Positions 21,691 through 31,000 of a DNA stretch of 64,000 nt are shown piece after piece; positions within the stretch are counted from its first letter, which is position 1, and the number at the start of each line of letters is the position of its first letter. Under the pieces are notes generated by a model. The model saw nothing but the letters and a program-made list of their open reading frames with translations. It was not told where the DNA came from and did no database searches. Source of the stretch: Amaurobius ferox. Taxonomy: Eukaryota; Arthropoda; Arachnida; Araneae; Amaurobiidae. The position numbers and the translations under genes are program-made. Where the stretch lies: positions 157,619,178 through 157,683,177 of the forward strand of contig OX578136.1 of the NCBI GenBank assembly GCA_951213105.1. The letters are read 5' to 3'.

Positions 21691-22590
21691 TGTTTAAGAC
21701 GGCAATTCGTAGCACGATTCGTGGTATGATTCGTGGCAAGTCTGGTACTTTTTCGAATGTACTAAATATAGCAAAGTGTGTACTATGGAGTTAGAGAGAA
21801 AGAGTTAAAACTTCTATAGACCAAAATGTTAAAAATACGAAATGCGATTTAAGATTTTTATCTAGATGTCATTGGTGGTTATCTAGTCAAATCTGTTCTC
21901 ACCTGGGATAACAGGAATGTGTGTATTGTTACGATTATTAAAAATATCTATCACTGTATAAATATATATCACCGTATTATTGTCTGTCCTCGAGGGAAAA
22001 TTACATTTACAGGCATCCACTGTTATTACTTTAAGTTCCGGTCACTTGACCTTGGTGACAAATTCAGTTACTTTGATGACAAATTCAGTTACTTTGGTGA
22101 CAAATTAAGGGAAACATTGCCAACTTGATGAGTTCAAAAACTTCCCGAATTCTGTAAATAAGTTAAGAATTCCTGGTGTTTTTTCAGAACTTTCCTCAGT
22201 ATGTAATTACTATTTCAGTTTTGCTTACTGTGGAAATGAATACTTTATTAAATAGTCTTTTGATATAAAAATACATAAGATGCGTGAGAACTGGGAAAAC
22301 GCCAGTTCCGCCTAAATTATTGTCACGTCTAAATTGTTTGCTCCGTCGAAATTACTGTATTCTTTTGGTGTTTTCCCAGTATGGAGTTTTATCTCATGCC
22401 CCTTATCTGCTTTGTAAGTATATTACTCCGTGAAATAGTATTTGACAAATTGATTACGAAAATTTCTTTACAGCTAGTTCGTTCTGATTTTAGAGAAAAA
22501 AAAGTTTTATGCCAGTGTTGCATGTGGATATTAACACAATAACCTAATCCGCCGCATTTCAAATTCTAAGATATTTACTGTCACAAACTT
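21690..22590. other. No gene; small 21-bp tandem at 22050-22107
   Basis: The unit TGACAAATTCAGTTACTTTG(G/A) is repeated about three times. The rest is unassigned. Confidence 0.5.
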
Positions 22591-22591
22591 T

Positions 22592-22650
22592 ATGTTGTTG
22601 TTGTTGTTGAGACCCAGACCGTCCGACCTACCAGAAAGGTGTAAGGTAAC
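22592..22650 (-). mobile_element. 5'-truncated SINE 3' end with (CAA)n tail
   Basis: On the minus strand it reads GTTACCTTACACCTTTCTGG, GTAGGTCGGACGGTCTGG, then (CAA)5. It is the 3' end of the SINE family seen whole at 8306-8575. Confidence 0.75.
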
Positions 22651-22701
22651 TAAACTTTTTGTGTAGATTATGTTGTTGTTGTTGCTTATCCTCTTTAACA
22701 G

Positions 22702-22721
22702 ATCTGACATAAGTCAGATCA
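22702..22721 (-). promoter_or_regulatory. Hairpin overlapping the LINE stop codon
   Basis: On the minus strand GATCTGAC-TTAT-GTCAGATC is a perfect 8-bp stem with a 4-base loop. It overlaps the stop codon in both the present and the inferred original frame. In several LINE clades a 3' hairpin next to the tail is recognised by the reverse transcriptase; that role here is inference. Confidence 0.65.
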
Positions 22722-24476
22722 CCTCCAGTAGGTTGTTGACCGCCAAAAATCAATAACTAAAAGGGGGGCAGATGTCAAGTCCTCCTTGGAAAGTCCGACG
22801 CAACTCAATATGTGCTCCGGGGAGGCCGGATGGTCACAGCATTTATTACAAGTGGGATGGATTTTTCCACCGCGTTCAAAAGACAGACCCTTAAGGTGGC
22901 CACTTTTAAGTCTAGCAAGTGCAGTCTGGGAGCCACGATCACATTTAATTTCCAGAAGAGCGCCAGGGGATGTTCCGGTGTACCGTTGGTGCGCAGGTGG
23001 AGTACACCAAATTAAATTTAATTTAGATCTTGCATTTGAGTACAGTTCTTGATAAGTAAGCGAAGAACCAGTGGCCGTTTCGTCCTCACTGTCCTCTTTG
23101 GCCAATCTGTCCGCAACCTCATTACCACTAATGTTTACATGTGATGGAATCCATTGGAGATGGACATTGTGGTTTTGAGAAATCTTCTTTAGCTTGAGGA
23201 GAATAGATATACTGGTTTCATCGCCTGCAGAGGACCAGCCACTAAGATGTTGAAGTGCACTGCGGCTGTCCGACAATATCCAAAGTTCACCAAAATTGTA
23301 ATCAAGAGATATGATGGCGTCAAGTCCTACATTGATCGCAATTAACTCGCTCCTGAAGACAGAACAAGTGTCCGGGTTACGTTGTTTTAGTGAAGTCTCA
23401 AGATGAGGGGTTCTAATACAGATACCGCTGCCAGTACGGTTTTCTGTACGACTACCATCAGTGTAGACCTGCACTGCATCTTTAGGAATGCAATTAATAA
23501 CTTCTAGGGCCAGCTGCCTAAGATAGTCGTCAAGATGCGTTTGCTTGTTTGCAGTGGAATTCAAATCAAAGTGGAAGAAAACTCTTGGCATCCCCTCTGA
23601 GGGATCAATACAAGATCTTAAAGATTGAGATTCAACCTTACGAGAGATCAGGTTTTGAGTTTCTGCCAAGCTAAACGGGCTGGATTTCTTTAGTCTTTGA
23701 TTGTTGTGCCAGGTGTGCAGATACAAGGAAGTACGATGTTGGGGGCCATAGCTGTAGATTTTATTAAAGTATTTTTCTAAGTTGGCTCTTCTTCTAATAT
23801 GCAGTGGTTTTAAGTTTGCCTCGAACAGGGATATATCAGAAGGGCAGCTATTTTTGAGTCCGAGAATAATTCGAGCGGCACTCAGATGTACACGTTCTAA
23901 TTTCTGGAGGTTGGTTTCAGACGCGCAAGAGTAAATTGGGTAGCCATATTCCAGAATAGGTCTTATAAGTGAAATATATGTGGTTCTAAGAGTGTTTGCA
24001 TCAGCTCCCCAATCCCTGCCAGCTAGATATTTAAGAATGTGAAGGCGCTTACGAGCCTTTGAAACCAGGTGGCTAATATGTTTGTTGCTGTTGAATTCAG
24101 GATCGAGAATGAATCCTAGATATTTGGGATAATTTTCGTAGGTGAGAGGCTGGGCATCAAAATACAGCTTTGGTTTATAGTTATAAAGGTGTTTATTAGC
24201 GGTAAAAAAAGTCACTATGGATTTAACAGGGTTGAAAGTCAATTTGTGTTCCGTTGCAAACTCAGAGAGTGCAGCCAAAGTGGAATTGAGGAGCGTTTCG
24301 ATGTTAGTCACGTCTGTGTCTGACTTCCAAATTACAATATCGTCAGCGAAAATTGCAATATTGACAAGTTCTGGTTTCCTTTTCTCACTTCCGGCCAAAA
24401 ATAGTGAGAATAGAGTAGGGCTTAAGACTGATCCTTGAGGAACGCACTGTCCTAGTCTGAAAGGATCTGAAAAGGT
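22719..24476 (-). CDS. LINE ORF2 C-terminal half: reverse transcriptase end, RNase H, zinc knuckle
   Basis: This enzyme copies LINE RNA into DNA at the target. The open frame starts at the truncation point (24476) with RLGQCVPQGSVLSP, the RT block before the catalytic site. Counting residue 1 at position 24398, the catalytic FADD is at 17-20 and the RT thumb region follows to about 200. An RNase H domain spans about 308-432, with D314, E351, D377, H420 and D430 all present. A CCHC-like knuckle C517, C520, H529, C533 follows. About 585 codons are open without a stop, so the copy is young. The last residues look shifted: one T appears lost from a T run before the stop, and the other frame gives LAVNNLLEVI, which fits the family ending. 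There is no start codon or promoter, so it is not expressible alone. Confidence 0.9.
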   Translation of the reverse strand, partial: TFSDPFRLGQCVPQGSVLSPTLFSLFLAGSEKRKPELVNIAIFADDIVIWKSDTDVTNIETLLNSTLAALSEFATEHKLTFNPVKSIVTFFTANKHLYNYKPKLYFDAQPLTYENYPKYLGFILDPEFNSNKHISHLVSKARKRLHILKYLAGRDWGADANTLRTTYISLIRPILEYGYPIYSCASETNLQKLERVHLSAARIILGLKNSCPSDISLFEANLKPLHIRRRANLEKYFNKIYSYGPQHRTSLYLHTWHNNQRLKKSSPFSLAETQNLISRKVESQSLRSCIDPSEGMPRVFFHFDLNSTANKQTHLDDYLRQLALEVINCIPKDAVQVYTDGSRTENRTGSGICIRTPHLETSLKQRNPDTCSVFRSELIAINVGLDAIISLDYNFGELWILSDSRSALQHLSGWSSAGDETSISILLKLKKISQNHNVHLQWIPSHVNISGNEVADRLAKEDSEDETATGSSLTYQELYSNARSKLNLIWCTPPAHQRYTGTSPGALLEIKCDRGSQTALARLKSGHLKGLSFERGGKIHPTCNKCCDHPASPEHILSCVGLSKEDLTSAPLLVIDFWRSTTYWR

Positions 24477-24485
24477 CTATTATGT

Positions 24486-24885
24486 ATGTGTAATAATTGA
24501 GAAATGATTAGAATCTGTCGCTAAATATATCAATATTTTATCGACAAGGAATTGTAAAGTACATAACGTGATTTTGCACAATAACAATAAATGAAGTCAG
24601 CATAATGTAAATTACTACGCAAATAAAATATCAACCAGAGACGATCATTTATACTTGGAATGCCTTTTCATAGTGTAACAAATTTTACCCAATCGGGCTA
24701 GCAAAATGGTTGAATTGCAGAATTTAGTGTGATAGCGCCACCTAGTGTGGAGAAAAAGAAGCAGAACAAGGAAATGAATAAAATGCAGAAAATATGAACG
24801 CGCAGTGCGGTGCAGAAAAAGAATGAGAAAGAGAAAAATATAATTACTTACGTCAGATGTTAAAAATAGTATTCATGAATTAAAA
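24486..24885. other. AT-rich, nothing recognised
   Basis: Only short unsupported frames are present. Confidence 0.4.
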
Positions 24886-25270
24886 TTGCAGTTAAACTGA
24901 ACGATAATTAAAACTTTATTAGAATAAAACTCACAAGTTCAGAATAATCAGAAAAAGCACTTCAAGAAGCCCCATCAGAAGTAGAACTTTCGATCATCTG
25001 AATTAAATATTTATCTAAGTGCAAATATTAGACGCAAATAAAAAAAAATACATTTCGTAATTGCAAATCGTAAAAGTTTAAATTCTCTCAGATCTTAAGC
25101 TGATAAGTAAAAATTTAAGTGACAACTGTGAAGTGGTCTGCCTGCAAGAATTTATCCTAACGGGTAATATGCGAGAGAAAAGTTAAAAGGAAATTGATTT
25201 TTGAACCGATTTTCTAGTACTATGACTGGAAGAATAAAATATTTATCTACCAAAAAAATCTCAGATGACT
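24885..25270 (+). repeat. Repeat family E, copy 1
   Basis: It aligns with 46200-46600: TGAATTAAAATTGCAGTT, AATTAAAACTT, AAAGCACTTCA, TTAAATATTTA and GGAA(A)TTGAT.TTTGAACC. A weaker third match lies at about 58900-59310. Non-coding. Confidence 0.65.
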
Positions 25271-25319
25271 TGAGAAATATCGTATATAAAAATGTAAAAT
25301 GATTATGTAAATTTTGTCT

Positions 25320-25520
25320 GGTGGTTATAACCTGTATTTAAGCACATGTTCGCCACTTATTTTTTTAATTTGCCACTGATGAAGGGCTTGGTAATTCCCG
25401 AAAGCGCTATGGCTGAGTAATTTCAGTACGTCGTAAAAAGGAGATTTTAATAAAATACTTTTAATTATGGCCAATTTTCTTTCTGGTTGTCTTTATTTTT
25501 AAAGTATTGATTATTTTTGA
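25320..25520 (+). mobile_element. Penelope-like element 3' terminal segment
   Basis: It matches 5060-5250: TTAAGC(A/T)CATGTTCGCCAC, GATGAAGGGC, GAAAGCGCTATG, a GTACGTCG phrase, CTTTTAAT, then GGTTGTCTTTATTTTT. No coding part is attached, so it is a 5'-truncated insertion or solo terminal repeat. Confidence 0.6.
25372..25413 (+). ncRNA. Hammerhead-like ribozyme motif
   Basis: Elements in order: stem I strand GCCA (25372-25375), box CTGATGA (25376-25382), an extra A, stem II GGG (25384-25386) with CCC (25397-25399), GAA (25400-25402), A-GCGC-T as a one-pair stem III with 4-base loop (25403-25408), A at the cleavage position (25409), then TGGC closing stem I. AGCGCT is self-complementary, which in known short-stem-III hammerheads allows a dimer to form. 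The extra A after the box departs from the canonical core. Confidence 0.5.
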
Positions 25521-25594
25521 CGTGATACCATACATTTTTATGTAAAATTATTTTGAAGTACCAAATTAATTTATATTTCGTGCTAATCTTGCTT

Positions 25595-27055
25595 GCTAAC
25601 ATCTAAGCAATATGCTCCAATATATTAAAATATATTAATTATTAATTCATCAATTTGGCGTAATTATTGCCAATATTGTTGGCGTAATATTTGGCGTAAT
25701 TGTTGCTGTGGCACAAAGAAATTGAAATGAAAAAACTTACATTTAATTTTAAAAGTGCGTTGTGTTTAAGCAATAACCCTCCAAATATTTTTACCTTTTG
25801 TGTAAGTCCTGAAAAGAATTCATTAATCATTATAAAAAGACTAGCCTATTTAACTTTAACAATATAATTTATTTACAACATCAATTTATCACTAACAACA
25901 ATTTATCATAATTATCAACTATCATTTAATTACTCTAGTAATGGGAGATATGTGACCAGCAAAATTAGATTTCGATAATGTCTATGACCTGGGGAAATGA
26001 GCACATACCTTACAGTTTAATCTTCGGCTCATCACGCTGAAGCTTGCATCCGTCTTATTGCTGACCGTGCGGCCATAACTCTTTGGTGTGTGGCTTGCAT
26101 CTCGTACTATAGTCAACTGCAACCTCTTTCGTATGAGTATCTGCTCCCAAATCCTTTCGTATCCGTTCAACTGCTACAACATTTCGCATCAAAGTCACTT
26201 GTGGTTCCTTCGGCGGGGGAAGGGGGTAGCTCCGCCCTTCTTCTCTTTGGCGCTCATTGGTTCTTCTGAACCCAATGGCATGATTTGACATTTATCAAGG
26301 CCCCTCTCAGCCCTTTTGGCCTGGGACACCCAAATTTATGGTATTTGACCTAAAAGTTCACGTTGTTGTAAACTCCGGCGCCAGCTAGACTAAAACCTTT
26401 ATTAGCCGTTCTATGCACCATAAATATTGTAATAAAAATGCCTCATCTGAGGACATATTCTGGCCTCACAGTTGCCAATGCGTTATTTTTGCTAATTTGG
26501 CGACTTTTTAGTTAACTTGACACCACATCAAAAACTCTCCCAGTTGGCAGTATTTCGCAAAATTAGTCATCAAGGTTGCTAAATTTATTGACATGGGTTA
26601 CATATTTGATGATTGTTACTACTGTTCATTTTTATGTATTTTTTCATACATTTATTTGAAAAACGTGCAATATGTCGAAAATGGTTCGAGCTAGGTCTCT
26701 AAAGCTTTGTATTACTCGTTTTTGAAAAAAACATACGCAAAGTATGCTTGTTTGCTTAGCAGTATTGAATATTCCAATTTCTTTAATGATTTTTTCAAAA
26801 ATTCCTTTGAAAATTTGAGGATCTTAAGAACTTTCGATTGCATTTAAGATAAATATGTTCTATAGATCGTAGTAATAGTGCCAAATTATGTTCGAAACAC
26901 TCTTGTCGTTCCTGAAATATATCATCTACAGACTCACGGATATGCACACATTAACACACACATACACACAGACATTACTTCAAAAACTTGCTTGAAATGT
27001 ACTTCGTCACAATACTTTCCCTATACATTATACTATGTATGTAGGGAAAGTAAAA
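25595..27055 (+). mobile_element. Repeat family B, copy 2, interrupted
   Basis: The left part (TCATCAATTTGGCGTAATTA, 25648) and right part (TTGAAAAACGTGCAATATGTCG, CA-repeat, CTTGAAATGTACTTCGTCAC, terminal hairpin CTTTCCCTACATACATAGTA) belong to family B. About 25850-26450 is foreign and GC-richer. The left terminal GTGGGCAGCACATGA block is missing. Confidence 0.7.
25850..26450 (-). mobile_element. Unclassified insert in family B copy 2 (possible LTR-element fragment)
   Basis: On the minus strand AATAAAGGTTTTAG is followed by TAGCTGGCGCCGGAGTTTAC. TGGCGCC is the start of many tRNA primer-binding sites, which would place an LTR end just upstream and a leader downstream. A 78-codon frame beginning MSNHAIGFRR (26291-26055) follows but is not recognised. 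No second LTR or TSD was found, so the call is tentative. Confidence 0.3.
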
Positions 27056-27094
27056 AGAAAAAAATAATAAAGCTATGCCTCAATCCTTTGATTT

Positions 27095-27600
27095 GGAACG
27101 CATTTTGACCTTAAAAACATTTAACACTTTCTTCCTTTAAATTAATTCGTAAAATAGTCTGTGAGTAACACGTGAGTCTGTGAGTAACGGATGAGTAACT
27201 CCCCTAGGGGAGAAGTCACATGCGGAAGGGCATTTGCTCTGTAGCTTTTGACCCACCTTTCCTAAAGGGGGACATTGATATGTGGTATGTCTCTAGTGTG
27301 CAACATTCGGGGGTTCATGAACTGGCTCTTCCAGAGGGTTGAGAAAAACTAAGTGTCTGTGGCTAGTTTCCAGACCCTTCGGCGACTGGGGTCAAGACTC
27401 AGCAAGCTATCTTTCCGGACATTCTGGATGGTTCAGCCGACCTCTATCTTCTCTTCGTGGCTTTGCTGGGTAGTGGACCTTTCTATCTCCATTTTCCAAC
27501 GGTAAAAATCAGGAGGTTGCCGTGGAGATTTGAGCTGAACCTATCAGTAACGCGTGTCTGAATCTTTTAACAGGAAATGTTTTCATTAACATGTTTCTTA
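27095..27600 (+). repeat. Repeat family D, copy 3, split by a ~370-bp insert
   Basis: The left piece (GGAACGCATTTTGACC, CATTTAACACTTTC, AATAGTCTGT) and right piece (CAGTAACGCGTGTCTGAAT, AACAGGAAATG) are neighbours in the copies at 21.5 and 53.9 kb. Between them lies a GC-richer segment at about 27172-27545. Confidence 0.65.
27172..27545. mobile_element. Unclassified ~370-bp insert
   Basis: It begins after repeated GAGTCTGTGAGTAAC phrases, contains the palindrome CTCCCCTAGGGGAG and ends before CAGTAACGCG, so a GAGTAAC/CAGTAAC target duplication is possible. No tRNA-like promoter or coding frame is seen. Confidence 0.4.
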
Positions 27601-28010
27601 TTTAGAATGAGATAAAGTGCGTTATAAACGGGATTCGCTGCTTGACATGGATGCGTAAAACATTTGTTGTGGTTTAACAATGTTTTACAATTATAATATT
27701 CGGGCACCTAAATATGTAAGAGATAATCATAATTCCAGAATATTGTAACTCTTTCTGTTGATAAACAGTTGTCCAAGTGATTATGATAAGGAGTACTGAA
27801 AAAAAAAATCTTGGTCTACAGATTATGAGTTGGAGGGTATGCCCTATATTTCCGTGTTGCATTTCTTTGGGATTTTTAATGCAAGTTTCATTTACTAATC
27901 CAACTGTCATTGATCCTCTCTGTTTGTTGCTTAATGATTGAATTAGCACCGATATCTGTTTACTGGTCCAATTGTCATCTGTCCTCTCTGTTTGTTTCTT
28001 AATGCTCGAA
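27600..28010. other. Left shoulder of the satellite, with a ~68-bp duplication
   Basis: The phrase CAACTGTCATTGATCCTCTC...TTGCTTAATG at 27901 recurs at 27969 as CAATTGTCATCTGTCCTCTC...TTTCTTAATG. Earlier bases (27600-27890) are unassigned. Confidence 0.6.
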
Positions 28011-31000
28011 ATGATATTAGTTATATATGTTGCTTACAGCTATGCCAGCATTGCGAATTGAGTGTTCGGTGACTACAAATTTAGTTGATATCAGTTATAT
28101 TTGCTGCTTACAGCTATGCCAGCATTGTGAATTGAGTGTTCGGTGACTACAAATTTAATTGATATCAGTTATATTTGCTGCTTACAGCTATGCCAGCATT
28201 GCGAATTGAGTGTTCGGTGACTACAAATTTAATTGATATCAGTTATATTTGCTGCTTACAGCTATGCCAGCATTGTGAATTGAGTGCTCGGTGACTACAA
28301 ATTTAATTGATATCAGTTATATTTGCTGCTTACAGCTATGCCAGCATTGGGAATTGAGTGCTCGGTGACTACAAATTTAATTGATATCAGTTATATTTGC
28401 TGCTTACAGCTATGCCAGCATTGGGAATTGAGTGCTCGGTGACTACAAATTTAATTGATATCAGTTATATTTGCTGCTTACAGCTATGCCAGCATTGCGA
28501 ATTGAGTGTTCGGTGACTACAAATTTAATTGATATCAGTTATATTTGCTGCTTACAGCTATGCCAGCATTGCGAATTGAGTGTTCGGTGACTACAAATTT
28601 AATTGATATCAGTTATATTTGCTGCTTACAGCTATGCCAGCATTGCGAATTGAGTGTTCGGTGACTACAAATTTAATTGATATCAGTTATATTTGCTGCT
28701 TACAGCTATGCCAGCATTGTGAATTGAGTGTTCGGTGACTACAAATTTAATTGATATCAGTTATATTTGCTGCTTACAGCTATGCCAGCATTGTGAATTG
28801 AGTGTTCGGTGACTACAAATTTAATTGATATCAGTTATATTTGCTGCTTACAGCTATGCCAGCATTGTGAATTGAGTGTTCGGTGACTACAAATTTAATT
28901 GATATCAGTTATATTTGCTGCTTACAGCTATGCCAGCATTGTGAATTGAGTGTTCGGTGACTACAAATTTAATTGATATCAGTTATATTTGCTGCTTACA
29001 GCTATGCCAGCATTGTGAATTGAGTGTTCGGTGACTACAAATTTAATTGATATCAGTTATATTTGCTGCTTACAGCTATGCCAGCATTGTGAATTGAGTG
29101 TTCGGTGACTACAAATTTAATTGATATCAGTTATATTTGCTGCTTACAGCTATGCCAGCATTGTGAATTGAGTGTTCGGTGACTACAAATTTAATTGATA
29201 TCAGTTATATTTGCTGCTTACAGCTATGCCAGCATTGTGAATTGAGTGTTCGGTGACTACAAATTTAATTGATATCAGTTATATTTGCTGCTTACAGCTA
29301 TGCCAGCATTGTGAATTGAGTGTTCGGTGACTACAAATTTAATTGATATCAGTTATATTTGCTGCTTACAGCTATGCCAGCATTGTGAATTGAGTGTTCG
29401 GTGACTACAAATTTAATTGATATCAGTTATATTTGCTGCTTACAGCTATGCCAGCATTGCGAATTGAGTGTTCGGTGACTACAAATTTAATTGATATCAG
29501 TTATATTTGCTGCTTACAGCTATGCCAGAATTGCGAATTGAGTGCTCGGTGACTACAAATTTAATTGATATCAGTTATATTTGCTGCTTACAGCTATGCC
29601 AGAATTGTGAATTGAGTGCTCGGTGACTACAAATTTAATTGATATCAGTTATATTTGCTGCTTACAGCTATGCCAGCATTGGGAATTGAGTGCTCGGTGA
29701 CTACAAATTTAATTGATATCAGTTATATTTGCTGCTTACAGCTATGCCAGCATTGGGAATTGAGTGCTCGGTGACTACAAATTTAATTGATATCAGTTAT
29801 ATTTGCTGCTTACAGCTATGCCAGCATTGCGAATTGAGTGCTCGGTGACTACAAATTTAATTGATATCAGTTATATTTGCTGCTTACAGCTATGCCAGCA
29901 TTGCGAATTGAGTGCTCGGTGACTACAAATTTAATTGATATCAGTTATATTTGCTGCTTACAGCTATGCCAGCATTGCGAATTGAGTGCTCGGTGACTAC
30001 AAATTTAATTGATATCAGTTATATTTGCTGCTTACAGCTATGCCAGCATTGTGAATTGAGTGCTCGGTGACTACAAATTTAATTGATATCAGTTATATTT
30101 GCTGCTTACAGCTATGCCAGCATTGTGAATTGAGAGCTCGGTGACTACAAATTTAATTGATATCAGTTATATTTGCTGCTTACAGCTATGCCAGCATTGC
30201 GAATTGAGTGTTCGGTGACTACAAATTTAATTGATATCAGTTATATTTGCTGCTTACAGCTATGCCAGCATTGTGAATTGAGTGCTCGGTGACTACAAAT
30301 TTAATTGATATCAGTTATATTTGCTGCTTACAGCTATGCCAGCATTGCGAATTGAGTGTTCGGTGACTACAAATTTAATTGATATCAGTTATATTTGCTG
30401 CTTACAGCTATGCCAGCATTGTGAATTGAGTGCTCGGTGACTACAAATTTAATTGATATCAGTTATATTTGCTGCTTACAGCTATGCCAGCATTGTGAAT
30501 TGAGTGCTCGGTGACTACAAATTTAATTGATATCAGTTATATTTGCTGCTTACAGCTATGCCAGCATTGTGAATTGAGTGCTCGGTGACTACAAATTTAA
30601 TTGATATCAGTTATATTTGCTGCTTACAGCTATGCCAGCATTGCGAATTGAGTGCTCGGTGACTACAAATTTAATTGATATCAGTTATATTTGCTGCTTA
30701 CAGCTATGCCAGCATTGTGAATTGAGTGCTCGGTGACTACAAATTTAATTGATATCAGTTATATTTGCTGCTTACAGCTATGCCAGCATTGCGAATTGAG
30801 TGTTCGGTGACTACAAATTTAATTGATATCAGTTATATTTGCTGCTTACAGCTATGCCAGCATTGTGAATTGAGTGCTCGGTGACTACAAATTTAATTGA
30901 TATCAGTTATATTTGCTGCTTACAGCTATGCCAGCATTGTGAATTGAGTGCTCGGTGACTACAAATTTAATTGATATCAGTTATATTTGCTGCTTACAGC

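Larger units (their letters stand above)
22668..24485 (-). mobile_element. 5'-truncated Jockey/I-like LINE with (CAA)n tail
   Basis: The element runs from inside the reverse transcriptase (24476) to a 3' tail of CAACAACAACAACA at about 22671-22685. A candidate 7-bp TSD, ATTATGT, lies at 22668-22674 and 24479-24485, though it overlaps the tail edge. 5' truncation and a simple-repeat tail are typical of target-primed reverse transcription. The 3' UTR is tiny, about 45 bp between stop and tail, and begins with a hairpin. Confidence 0.85.

Noticed and set aside
22786..23052. Plus-strand frames across the LINE
   Set aside because: Antisense to a long intact minus-strand frame with clear catalytic motifs.
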